This document shows positions 21,753-30,868 of a stretch of 33,807 nucleotides of DNA, piece by piece. The stretch's first letter is position 1, and every line of letters begins with the position of its first letter. Below the pieces are notes generated by a model. It saw only the letters and a list, made by a program, of their open reading frames with translations, made no database searches and had not been told where the DNA came from. A program made the translations under genes and the position numbers. This DNA comes from a virus: the IMG/VR virus record IMGVR_UViG_3300025102_000129, positions 1 to 33,807 of that record; one strand, written 5' to 3'.

Positions 21753-24700
21753 TTATGCTAATGCAAGTACTCTCAAATCCTTCATTCTAGGCACATATGC
21801 CTGATTTTTAGATGTCATAACAATTTTAATTCTATAAGATCTGAATGAAGGTAAGTTATCAGCAGTAAAGGTATAATCCTTATACTCGATATCTTGTGGT
21901 TCAAATCCATATGAATTAGATTTAACGACTAAAGTGTCAGATTGACCATTACTATTTTTAGGTGCTATTACCTGTCCTTGTTTATTGAGGTTATTAAATC
22001 CTGGGAAAGGAGTAAATACAGGTTTGAATCCTTGCTTATCACTAACTGCATAGAATGCTCTTATATCAGCATCAAGATGTATATGAGCACCTAATAAAAT
22101 TTTAATAGATGTAGCAGGATTTTCTAAATTAATTTCTTTAGATAAGTATTGACATGCTGTAGGATCATCTACAAGAGAATTAACTCTTGGATCAGTTGTA
22201 TAATCACCAATAACATCATTAACTCTATTAGATGTAAGTATGGTGCTAACTCTCTGACCATCAATAACAGGACTTATTCTACTATCAGTAGTATTAAGTA
22301 ACATTCTCATATTAAGAGATTTTGCACCTGCAAGATTTGTTAGTTTAGCATCTGCATTTACTTTAGAAGCAATCAATCTAGATGAAGTCATGTAATTTGA
22401 TTCATTAAGTGCAACAGATTCATATCCTGCATCTAGGAAAGGAAGTTCATTTCCACTTAAACTCTTACCTGTAGTAGTTCTTACTTCTGCTGTTAAAGAT
22501 GTTCCCTTAACAGTTAGATTTTGAACAACTGGTGTAATAATTTCAAATGGCATGTTTTGTGTTGCCCTTATATCATATCCACCAGCAGATTTGGTTTGAC
22601 CTACAAATAACTGTGGATATCCAACATCATTACTTCTATCATCATTATTATCATTAAACTTCTCTGACATATCAACTTTAATATTATAGGAATCAAAAGT
22701 GATAGGATCTGATTTAGTAACATCAGATAAATCATGAGTCTTATTAATTCTCATCAAGTTAACATCAGCCAATTCATACTTAAATACTGGAGTTCCAACT
22801 GGGTATGATACTGGGTTTGCCCCTCTTGTAATATTACCACCAATTGAATTACCAGAAACAGATGTGTATTCAATAATTTCTTCACCAATACGAAGGAATC
22901 CCGTATTAGTGGTTCCTACGCCTACATTTTCAAACTCTTCAAAATCTTCTGCTTTAACAACAGAAAGAGGTGATGTTGATGTTGCAGTAAATGCAGCAGT
23001 TAATTTGGTTGGTTTAACATCAGATTGAACACCTGAAATCTCAACTTTATTATCACTGAAATACATACCATGATTTTTATGATTTACCTTAATATGCAAT
23101 CCATCATTATCCTGATTGATTGAAGTAACCTGAACATCTCCACCATTAGCACTATTCAATTCTCTAACAACTGTATTGCTGTCAACAAACATAACAGTAT
23201 TTGCTGCACCAACAACAAAGTTACCTTGAACTTCATTTAAAATAAGTTCTGATGTAGCACCAATAGATGTAATTGTTAATCTAGCATTTCTTCCAACAGA
23301 AGCAATTCCAAGAGTATTAAATCCAACTACATCACCTATCTGATAACCAGATCCACCACTAGTAATTGTTGCTCCATTAGAAACTATAGATCCACTATTA
23401 ATTGTAATAGAACCTACTGCTCCTCTACCGTTACCTGTTATAGTAACTAGATTTACACCCGAATAAGTAATCTGTGATGCTGCAGGAGTATATCCAATAC
23501 CAGCATCAGTAATTGCTAAATTAGGTCCAGCAGCAGTTCCTGCAGTTCCAACTAGATTACCAGTTGCTTGTGTTGACATCTGATAGACAGTATTTCCTAA
23601 TTCAAGATTAGCATCAAATACAGTAGTACCTAATCCAACTCTAACTTCTTTTGATCTTAAACTTAATGAATCTGGCATCAAAATAGGAATTTGATTATTT
23701 CCTTTTGTAAGATCTGGGTTATAGAACTCTACACTTCCTGATTCAATAAAGTCTGCTCTATAAAGAGTAAACTTGAGGTCTTCCCACTGACTTGGCTCCC
23801 ATGTAGAAGCATTTTGAGATTTAAAGAGAGAACCCAAATATGGTTGGTTAGAAATAAAGGTATTAGTAAGAAGGTCTTCTTCACCAATACGAGAAATATA
23901 AACACTATACTTGGTAGAGTTAGATGCTAAACAAATTGCATACTCTCCACCATTTTCCAAATATACTGGAGACTTAAATTCTATAGTAGTAGCAACTGAT
24001 CCATCACCTGAAATATTAACCTGATTAGGATTTAATACAATCTCAGAGAAAGGTATAACCTTTTGTGTTGGGAATCCTCCCTGCATTGTCCTCAACTGGA
24101 AGACTACAGGAATGTCCATATCATCCTTTGTGCGGAAGAATATATCACATTTTGTAAGGAATACACCAGTTTCTTCTTCAACCAAGAAAGATTGTGCAAG
24201 AGGGTCAAACCAACCTACATCTCTTTCTTCAAGTGGTCCTGCAGTTATAGCAGTAGAAACAGTTTCTGAACCCAATGTTCTATTAACATTACGTTGCTGG
24301 AATTCTTGTTTCTGCTCAACTCTAGCATTTCTAACTGAAATAATAGTCTCTTGAACTGTTTCTAATGCACCAGCAGCAGTATAAGATTCTTCTGCAATAG
24401 TAACTGCTTCATTATGATTATTGTCCTTATCACTAACAAGAGTAAAGACACTACTACCAGTTTCAAATCGTGGGAAGTTAACTCCATTTGGATTTGGAAT
24501 GAAGTAACTACCAGCACAGAAAGCAGATAAGTCTGAAATCAATCTAACATTAGTAATTTTTGCTTGTGCTCCACTACTTTTTCCAGTAAGAACCATTCCA
24601 GATTCTACAAAACCAAAGAATTGACCTTGCGTTTCACTTTGAAGTGAAAATGTATCAATATTCAATGTAGTTGAGGTAGATGTATATGTTGCAGGAACTG

Positions 24701-27700
24701 GTTTTTGTGTATAAGGACTTGAAGCATAAGTTACTGAAGGTGCATTATATTGTCCTTCTTTATGATTAGACTGAGCAGCCCTAAAGGTTATGCTTGGTCT
24801 TGTATTACTAAAGTTATCTCCACCAAGTCCTGTTCCTTGGACATTACCAATAACAGTTTCGCCAACTTGGAATGTTCCAGATGTCATTTCTATTTCTAGA
24901 AGTTTTGGAACACAGAACTTAGTAACATCTTCTCCATCAAAGAATGCATAGAGTTGAGTTATTGGTTTCATTCTCTTAGAAACGAATTCAACGTTTCTAG
25001 ATCTCATATAAGGAATGATATCTCTATTAACAACCTTCTCTCCTTGAGACTGTCTATCAAATACTTCACTAACAATAGTTCTAACGCCCTGTCTGGACTC
25101 TACACCCCTCTGAATCGTTTCTCTTATTTCTTCTCTAACTGTAGTAGTTTGACGCTGCTGAATCCATCTGGCTGGGTTTGTAGAAGGATCTCCATTTGGC
25201 CACCCACCTCTACTAAATCTTGCACCCCACTGACCACCATTTTGAGTTACTCTGGTTGTATCTACAACATCTATACCAGTCCAATTAGTCTGCCATGCAT
25301 TCCATAGAACAGGTGCAAATCCTGTTTGAGGATCTGTTCCAAAGTTTCTACTTGCTGCTGCCATTGTTTCTGCATAATTACCTTCTGTTTGAATAACTTT
25401 TGCTTCTAATCTAACAGTGTCTACCCAGTTATCACTTGCTGGAGTTAATTCTACAGTTCCTTGCCAGAAACTAATAAGGAAAGGAGTTACGCTTTCTGTT
25501 CTTGTAGCAAAACTTTGCTTTAACCACTCAACATCAGCATAATCTAGAGTTATAGCATCGTTGTTCTTTCTTACATTGATACCTTCAATAGGACTGAATG
25601 CCAAATCTGTAGTAGGATCTACATCAGTAACAGGACCAAAAATCAAATCTACTGAATTAGTATAATGCTTTGGTCTGAGTTCTTTGACTGATCTATCAAT
25701 ACTATTTTTAATACCTATTCTATCTTCTTGTGGTAAGAATGAATCAAAGTTATCAACGAAGAATCCTGACTTAAATCTATTAAGTCCATCAGCATCTGAA
25801 ACAAATAGATTAGCAGTATTAGTTTCTAATAAAGTTAATGCAGTATAATATTCTAAATTCTTAATTCTATTCTCAAGATTCTTAATGTCAACCATTTGGA
25901 ATCTCTTATATTCATGAGAACGAATATCTGCCTGTTCAGGATTAAAGAGGAATGGTGGTAAGTTTATAGTTGCCACTTCAAGAGCAGCATCTACATTACC
26001 AGGTTTATCTGGTTTTTCTGCAGGAGCACCATACTTAACTTGAAACTCTCCAGTTTTTGTTAAGAAAATTCTATCAATTCTTCCAAGGAAATGTGAGAAA
26101 GAAGCAATAATAGCTTCATCAGATGCTAGAATATTAGAGGCAGTTTGACCTTCATTGTTAAAGGTTCTTCCATAAAACTCTAATGGAGATCTAGTGCTTT
26201 CAGAAACTATGTAATCTGCAACTCTAGGTCTAATATCAATAATGTCTGCATTAGAGATACCATCAATTCCCATGATATCTTCAGCATAATCAAAGTTATC
26301 ATATGAATTTACTGTTGTTATGTCTCCATCATCAGTAGAATCATAGAATGCATTTTCAAAATAAACTCTAATCTTCTTATTTGGTGCATCTGCTTCGGGT
26401 CTTCGTGTTATAGATCCATAATCATATATTGTTTTTTCTTGACCAGTGCTAAATGTATATTCACCACCAATTTCAAAACTAGTTGCATCTAATGTTGTAA
26501 CAGTTCCTTGTATTTCAGATTCTTGGAATATTACTGGTTCTCCTTCAGCAAACACAAAATCATTCTTGTAAATGAATGTAATTTGACTGTCTGTCAATCT
26601 TTCTGCATAAATCGCTACTGCTCCACTATTTTGACCAATAAGATGCTCTCCAACTGTTAATTCAGTAGTAGTTGTAGACTGACTATTGATATCAGAAAGA
26701 ATCATCTTAGGTGCTGATGGAACTTCTACACCAGCAGATTCATATATTCCATGAATCTTCATAACATCAGCAGAACCTAATGTTAGAATCCTATCTTGAA
26801 CTCTTGTTCCATAAGGATAAGATCCGTGTGTTAAACCATCATTTGTTGTGGTAGATCCGATACCAGATGCAGGATTTGTAGATTTATCAACAATAATACT
26901 ATTAACTCTATTCTTAATTTTCTTCTTCGCTTTTGGTTTTTGCTTTGTAAGTGTAGCTGTTAATTGAGCACCAGCATCATTTGTTCCTAAATTATAAATT
27001 TGAAGTGCTTTACCATCTAAACTAATTTCTATCTGATCAGTAGATAATGGTTCAGTGCTACCATCAACACGAACTAATGAATATCTCTCTTCATCAAATG
27101 GAAGGAAGAACTCACTGGATCCAGCAGAAACTGATTGTGCTAACTTGTTATTTACAATATTAACAGTAAATACTTTTCTTATAGAAAGAGTAGCATTAGT
27201 TAAATCTACATCTGAGATATAATCCTTTGGCAATCTAGTGAATAAAGTATTATCAGAAGATGCTGCTAATTGTGTAGTTATAACTTGTAAATCTGTTACT
27301 TCTCTTGCTACAGTTGGTAGACTTCCATTTGCTATTCCATCTACATCTGCGACATTAGCAATTGTAATTGAACTCTCGCCAACAACAGTTATTCTTCCGT
27401 ATGTTGGGTCATTAGATTTAGCAGGATTACTGAATTGAACTAGATTGTTTACCTTTACTAGTCCATTACCAGGAAATACATCACTACTTGCACTAGTTAC
27501 AGTGCTTACTCCACCTGAAGCAGCAGTAACAGTTGCAATTCCGACAAAGAGTGATGGGGACTGAATGACATCTGCATTAAATGTTCCAGCAGTACCAACT
27601 GTTCCATCATTAGTAGCAAATACTGATTTAACATCAGAGATATTGTATGCAGTAACTGCTATTGCAACTCTTCCATTCTGAACTCCATTGAATATCAATG

Positions 27701-29276
27701 CTTCATTTTCTATAAAGTCACCTTCCCTTTCATAAAGATTTAAAGCAGCACTATTAGTAACAGTATCTTTAAGGAATGCAGTTGCTCCACTATTAGCACC
27801 TTCCACAAAAGTTGGAGTAGGTAAACTATCAATGGGTTGATTTAAACTTATCTTGGTAACTGTCTGAACATCATATAAAGATAAATCCCACTGATTTAAA
27901 TTAGAAATATTATTATATGATCCAGTTTCTAAACTATAGTCATAAACTCTAGCAAGACCAATTTCAGAACCAGGAACTGTTGTCTGATCAGCACCTCCTC
28001 TTTGATCTCTTAAACTTAAAATATAAGTATTACCAATACCTATAGTAGGATTTCCATAGGTTCTATTTAACTTTAATGTTGCACCTGTATTGTAAATTAT
28101 ATTCTGACCTTCTAAAGTCTTTGTTGTCCTTGGTTTTGGACAATCTAAAAAGACAGGAGATGTAGTTTCTATCTCATATCCTCTTACATATGCTTTACCT
28201 GGAGAAAGTTTATAAACAGCAAGATCCTCTGCTGGTATAGTTCCACTATAGGTAAACTGACCTTCTTTAAAAATACCTCTATTACCAACATTATCATTTA
28301 ATGAATCTCTAGTAGTAACATTAAATGGTCTTACATAATAGTCTCCAGACTCGTCATAAGTTCTACGTGCAAGTTCATCAGAAAGACCTTTATATGCACT
28401 AGTTCTTACTTTAGACTTAAGAACACCTTCAACAACTGATGCTTCTTCAACGAAAGCATTATCATCAAAATCATCTAACGGCTTCTTGAAAAGACTAAGT
28501 GTAATTTTTAATCTATCAGCACCTGGAGCAGAATAGTTATTAAATCCCTGCGAATTATCATTCAGGGTTTCATCCATATCAGAGTTTATAATCTCCTCAT
28601 TTACTGCTAAACCAACTCTATAATTTCCCTTATTATTATACTGTTCTAGTATAAGAGTCTGTTGTTCTACTTTAACAAACTGCCCTCTAACGAAATATAC
28701 ACCTTCTTGAATTTGAAAAGATGATCCAGTAGCAGCAGCATTTTTTGCTAATGTTATTGCAAATGGACTTCCTGAAGTGATAGAACTATTACCTAATAAA
28801 CCAGAACTAATACTAGTGTTAGATGTTAATTCTTCACCATCAGCAAAAGTTTGTGTTGTATTATTTGAAGTGCTTGAACCAATATAAGCAACATATAAAG
28901 TTAAATTTCCTCTTTCAGAATCTTCTGCTAATAAAACATTATCTACAACTGCAGTTACACCAGATGTTCTTCCTGTTATTTGCGTTCCAACTAATTGATC
29001 AACATATGCCGCTACAGGAATTCCTTGAAAAGTATTTTGAAGTTGGATATTATAGTATAACTTATTATATCCAGTATTACCAGGTATTACCTTTGCACCT
29101 TCTTTGAAAAAATGTTGGCCAAACTTTTCAATCTGATTTTGTAAAATAGATTGGAGATTATTAAGTTCTCTTGCCTGAACAGGAGTTCCAGGTTTAAACA
29201 GCACCTTATGATAACCACTATTATCTGAATAGTCGTCAAAATATGGCGATACGTTTAAATTCGTTTGCTGTGGCAT
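21753..29276 (-). CDS. Giant DUF4815-type virion structural protein
   Basis: A 2507-residue protein. The N terminus (S-P-Y-F-D-D-Y, H-K-V-L-F-K-P-G-T-P-V-Q-A-R-E-L-N-N-L-Q-S-I-L-Q near 23-46, V-I-P-G-N) is the DUF4815 signature of large T4-like phage structural proteins. A conserved middle block (R-D-I-I-P-Y-M-R-S-R-N-V-E-F and F-F-D-G-E-D-V-T-K-F-C) is encoded near 24900-25040. A later block with W-F-D-P-L-A-Q-S-F-L-V-E (near 24190-24220) leads into a jelly-roll-like domain common in phage baseplate and fibre proteins. Two G-x-G-Y units (23340-23520) and a gp15-like motif (near 22800-22910) follow. It fills the gp8-gp13 interval where T4 has gp9-gp12 and wac, so a peripheral baseplate or fibre-anchor role is likely. 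No catalytic motif was seen. Confidence 0.88.
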   Translation of the reverse strand: MPQQTNLNVSPYFDDYSDNSGYHKVLFKPGTPVQARELNNLQSILQNQIEKFGQHFFKEGAKVIPGNTGYNKLYYNIQLQNTFQGIPVAAYVDQLVGTQITGRTSGVTAVVDNVLLAEDSERGNLTLYVAYIGSSTSNNTTQTFADGEELTSNTSISSGLLGNSSITSGSPFAITLAKNAAATGSSFQIQEGVYFVRGQFVKVEQQTLILEQYNNKGNYRVGLAVNEEIINSDMDETLNDNSQGFNNYSAPGADRLKITLSLFKKPLDDFDDNAFVEEASVVEGVLKSKVRTSAYKGLSDELARRTYDESGDYYVRPFNVTTRDSLNDNVGNRGIFKEGQFTYSGTIPAEDLAVYKLSPGKAYVRGYEIETTSPVFLDCPKPRTTKTLEGQNIIYNTGATLKLNRTYGNPTIGIGNTYILSLRDQRGGADQTTVPGSEIGLARVYDYSLETGSYNNISNLNQWDLSLYDVQTVTKISLNQPIDSLPTPTFVEGANSGATAFLKDTVTNSAALNLYEREGDFIENEALIFNGVQNGRVAIAVTAYNISDVKSVFATNDGTVGTAGTFNADVIQSPSLFVGIATVTAASGGVSTVTSASSDVFPGNGLVKVNNLVQFSNPAKSNDPTYGRITVVGESSITIANVADVDGIANGSLPTVAREVTDLQVITTQLAASSDNTLFTRLPKDYISDVDLTNATLSIRKVFTVNIVNNKLAQSVSAGSSEFFLPFDEERYSLVRVDGSTEPLSTDQIEISLDGKALQIYNLGTNDAGAQLTATLTKQKPKAKKKIKNRVNSIIVDKSTNPASGIGSTTTNDGLTHGSYPYGTRVQDRILTLGSADVMKIHGIYESAGVEVPSAPKMILSDINSQSTTTTELTVGEHLIGQNSGAVAIYAERLTDSQITFIYKNDFVFAEGEPVIFQESEIQGTVTTLDATSFEIGGEYTFSTGQEKTIYDYGSITRRPEADAPNKKIRVYFENAFYDSTDDGDITTVNSYDNFDYAEDIMGIDGISNADIIDIRPRVADYIVSESTRSPLEFYGRTFNNEGQTASNILASDEAIIASFSHFLGRIDRIFLTKTGEFQVKYGAPAEKPDKPGNVDAALEVATINLPPFLFNPEQADIRSHEYKRFQMVDIKNLENRIKNLEYYTALTLLETNTANLFVSDADGLNRFKSGFFVDNFDSFLPQEDRIGIKNSIDRSVKELRPKHYTNSVDLIFGPVTDVDPTTDLAFSPIEGINVRKNNDAITLDYADVEWLKQSFATRTESVTPFLISFWQGTVELTPASDNWVDTVRLEAKVIQTEGNYAETMAAASRNFGTDPQTGFAPVLWNAWQTNWTGIDVVDTTRVTQNGGQWGARFSRGGWPNGDPSTNPARWIQQRQTTTVREEIRETIQRGVESRQGVRTIVSEVFDRQSQGEKVVNRDIIPYMRSRNVEFVSKRMKPITQLYAFFDGEDVTKFCVPKLLEIEMTSGTFQVGETVIGNVQGTGLGGDNFSNTRPSITFRAAQSNHKEGQYNAPSVTYASSPYTQKPVPATYTSTSTTLNIDTFSLQSETQGQFFGFVESGMVLTGKSSGAQAKITNVRLISDLSAFCAGSYFIPNPNGVNFPRFETGSSVFTLVSDKDNNHNEAVTIAEESYTAAGALETVQETIISVRNARVEQKQEFQQRNVNRTLGSETVSTAITAGPLEERDVGWFDPLAQSFLVEEETGVFLTKCDIFFRTKDDMDIPVVFQLRTMQGGFPTQKVIPFSEIVLNPNQVNISGDGSVATTIEFKSPVYLENGGEYAICLASNSTKYSVYISRIGEEDLLTNTFISNQPYLGSLFKSQNASTWEPSQWEDLKFTLYRADFIESGSVEFYNPDLTKGNNQIPILMPDSLSLRSKEVRVGLGTTVFDANLELGNTVYQMSTQATGNLVGTAGTAAGPNLAITDAGIGYTPAASQITYSGVNLVTITGNGRGAVGSITINSGSIVSNGATITSGGSGYQIGDVVGFNTLGIASVGRNARLTITSIGATSELILNEVQGNFVVGAANTVMFVDSNTVVRELNSANGGDVQVTSINQDNDGLHIKVNHKNHGMYFSDNKVEISGVQSDVKPTKLTAAFTATSTSPLSVVKAEDFEEFENVGVGTTNTGFLRIGEEIIEYTSVSGNSIGGNITRGANPVSYPVGTPVFKYELADVNLMRINKTHDLSDVTKSDPITFDSYNIKVDMSEKFNDNNDDRSNDVGYPQLFVGQTKSAGGYDIRATQNMPFEIITPVVQNLTVKGTSLTAEVRTTTGKSLSGNELPFLDAGYESVALNESNYMTSSRLIASKVNADAKLTNLAGAKSLNMRMLLNTTDSRISPVIDGQRVSTILTSNRVNDVIGDYTTDPRVNSLVDDPTACQYLSKEINLENPATSIKILLGAHIHLDADIRAFYAVSDKQGFKPVFTPFPGFNNLNKQGQVIAPKNSNGQSDTLVVKSNSYGFEPQDIEYKDYTFTADNLPSFRSYRIKIVMTSKNQAYVPRMKDLRVLALA

Positions 29277-29282
29277 GATTTT

Positions 29283-30836
29283 TTAGAACTGCAAAATAAC
29301 TTTGATATCTTCTTTTTGATTTAATGACCTTGTTATGGATGGTCTATTATCAATGTAAATAATATTTCCAGAATACTTTTTAGATTCAGGATTAGCAATG
29401 CCATTATTAAATGACTGCCCAAGGTAATACGTCTTACTATTTATTACGGTTGAGACACCTGTAAAGGACGTATCTATTGCTAAATTAGATCCCGTAGAAG
29501 GAATGATAGTAAGACTACCATTACCACTTGGAGTGCTAGTAAATTGATTTAAGTTATATCCAAAAGGAGGATTTGTTTGAGCAGTTCCTACAGTATTAAA
29601 TCCTGCCATAGTTCTGTCTTGCCAGAACTTTAAAACTCCTGTAACTTGATCATAACTAATGACTTTACCTAGAGCAGTAGAACCTGTTCCAATAGTTTGT
29701 TTTATTAATGCATCAGCAGTAAATGTAGCAGAACTATATCCAGCACCAGTCAAACGAAGAGCAGGAACTGCACTTGCTTTGTCTAGTGTTAATAAGTTAT
29801 TAGATCCAAATCCTTTAGGATCTTGAACAACACCAATTCTTGCTACTTGATTTCCTGTAATAAAATCAGGATTTTCTGCATCATTTTCTATTCTAGAATA
29901 GAGCAAAACATTATATGCACCCAATTCCTCATAGATATCAGATCCATGTCCTCCTTGAGGTGGAATAACAACATCAAATGTTGGAACTGTGGTTCCTGTA
30001 GGAACTCCACCAGAAACTAAATCAACATTACCGTAAGAATAACCAGATCCTTGACTAGAAACAGTTATAGAATCAACTGTTTGGTCATTAGACATAATGA
30101 TAGTGCATTCTGCACCACCCCCATCACCTTTAATTGGAACTCTTGTATAAACAGCACCAGCAGTTCCTAAACCAACTCCTCTATTAGTAATAGTAACTAT
30201 CTTAATAGATCCATCTACTGCATTATCTCTTACTGCAGCATCATCAGCAGAAGTTTCCCAGTTTGGAGGAACTGGAATAAAATCAGTTGATTCAAATTTT
30301 ACAATATCACTTGGTTTAATAGTATAAAGATATTTCCATACATACCCATCACCACTACTTCCTGCAGTCTTTGGTTCTAGATCAGTAAATGTTGGTTCAT
30401 CTAATGATGGTCTACCATTAGGATTTTCTGGATCAGTTCCATTTTGCAAACACTCATAAACTCTATAATCACTATTCAATACATAATAACTTGCAGAATA
30501 TAAATTTGTAGCACCTGAAACATTAGCAGTATTTGATCTCGTATAATCACCACGATACATATCATATGTCGTTCCTGAAGTCCACAATCTCTTTTGAACT
30601 ACCTGTCTTACATCTGAAGAAGAAATTTTCTTCAAAGCAATCATAGTATCCCAATAACTATTCTCCTCATTAAAACTATCTTTAGGAGAAGGAGGAGAAG
30701 TATCCCAATCAGATTGTTGTTCTGTAGGATTAGGTAATCCAATAAAAGAATAATATGCGTTGCTAGTAGAATTTACACCAGCAATGAAATTCTTTGCATT
30801 TAATATCCTAATCTTATCAGTTATGATTGCAGCCAT
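29283..30836 (-). CDS. 8: Baseplate wedge protein gp8
   Basis: This 517-residue protein matches the gp8 of marine T4-like phages (T4 gp8 has 334), a dimer in each baseplate wedge. Characteristic parts are D-K-I-R-I-L-N-A-K-N-F near 7-17, Y-Y-S-F-I-G-L-P-N-P-T near 28-38, M-I-A-L-K-K-I-S-S-S-D-V-R near 65-77, Y-D-M-Y-R-G-D-Y near 91-98, and G-Y-V-W-K-Y-L-Y-T-I-K-P-S-D near 164-177. The C-terminal half carries extra domains, including S-S-Q-G-S-G-Y-S-Y-G and L-T-G-A-G-Y-S-S-A units like those in gp14. The ATG at 30836 lies behind overlapping AATAAATA elements. It overlaps nothing and precedes the DUF4815 gene by six bases. Confidence 0.9.
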   Translation of the reverse strand: MAAIITDKIRILNAKNFIAGVNSTSNAYYSFIGLPNPTEQQSDWDTSPPSPKDSFNEENSYWDTMIALKKISSSDVRQVVQKRLWTSGTTYDMYRGDYTRSNTANVSGATNLYSASYYVLNSDYRVYECLQNGTDPENPNGRPSLDEPTFTDLEPKTAGSSGDGYVWKYLYTIKPSDIVKFESTDFIPVPPNWETSADDAAVRDNAVDGSIKIVTITNRGVGLGTAGAVYTRVPIKGDGGGAECTIIMSNDQTVDSITVSSQGSGYSYGNVDLVSGGVPTGTTVPTFDVVIPPQGGHGSDIYEELGAYNVLLYSRIENDAENPDFITGNQVARIGVVQDPKGFGSNNLLTLDKASAVPALRLTGAGYSSATFTADALIKQTIGTGSTALGKVISYDQVTGVLKFWQDRTMAGFNTVGTAQTNPPFGYNLNQFTSTPSGNGSLTIIPSTGSNLAIDTSFTGVSTVINSKTYYLGQSFNNGIANPESKKYSGNIIYIDNRPSITRSLNQKEDIKVILQF

Positions 30837-30849
30837 TTTTGGAACTTTT

Positions 30850-30861
30850 TATTTATTTATT
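30850..30861 (-). promoter_or_regulatory. Overlapping late promoters AATAAATA for gp8
   Basis: The minus strand reads AATAAATAAATA, two overlapping NATAAATA elements, 13 bases before the gp8 ATG and in the 32-base gap after the protease gene. The spacing is the shortest of the series. Confidence 0.65.
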
Positions 30862-30868
30862 AAAGGTT

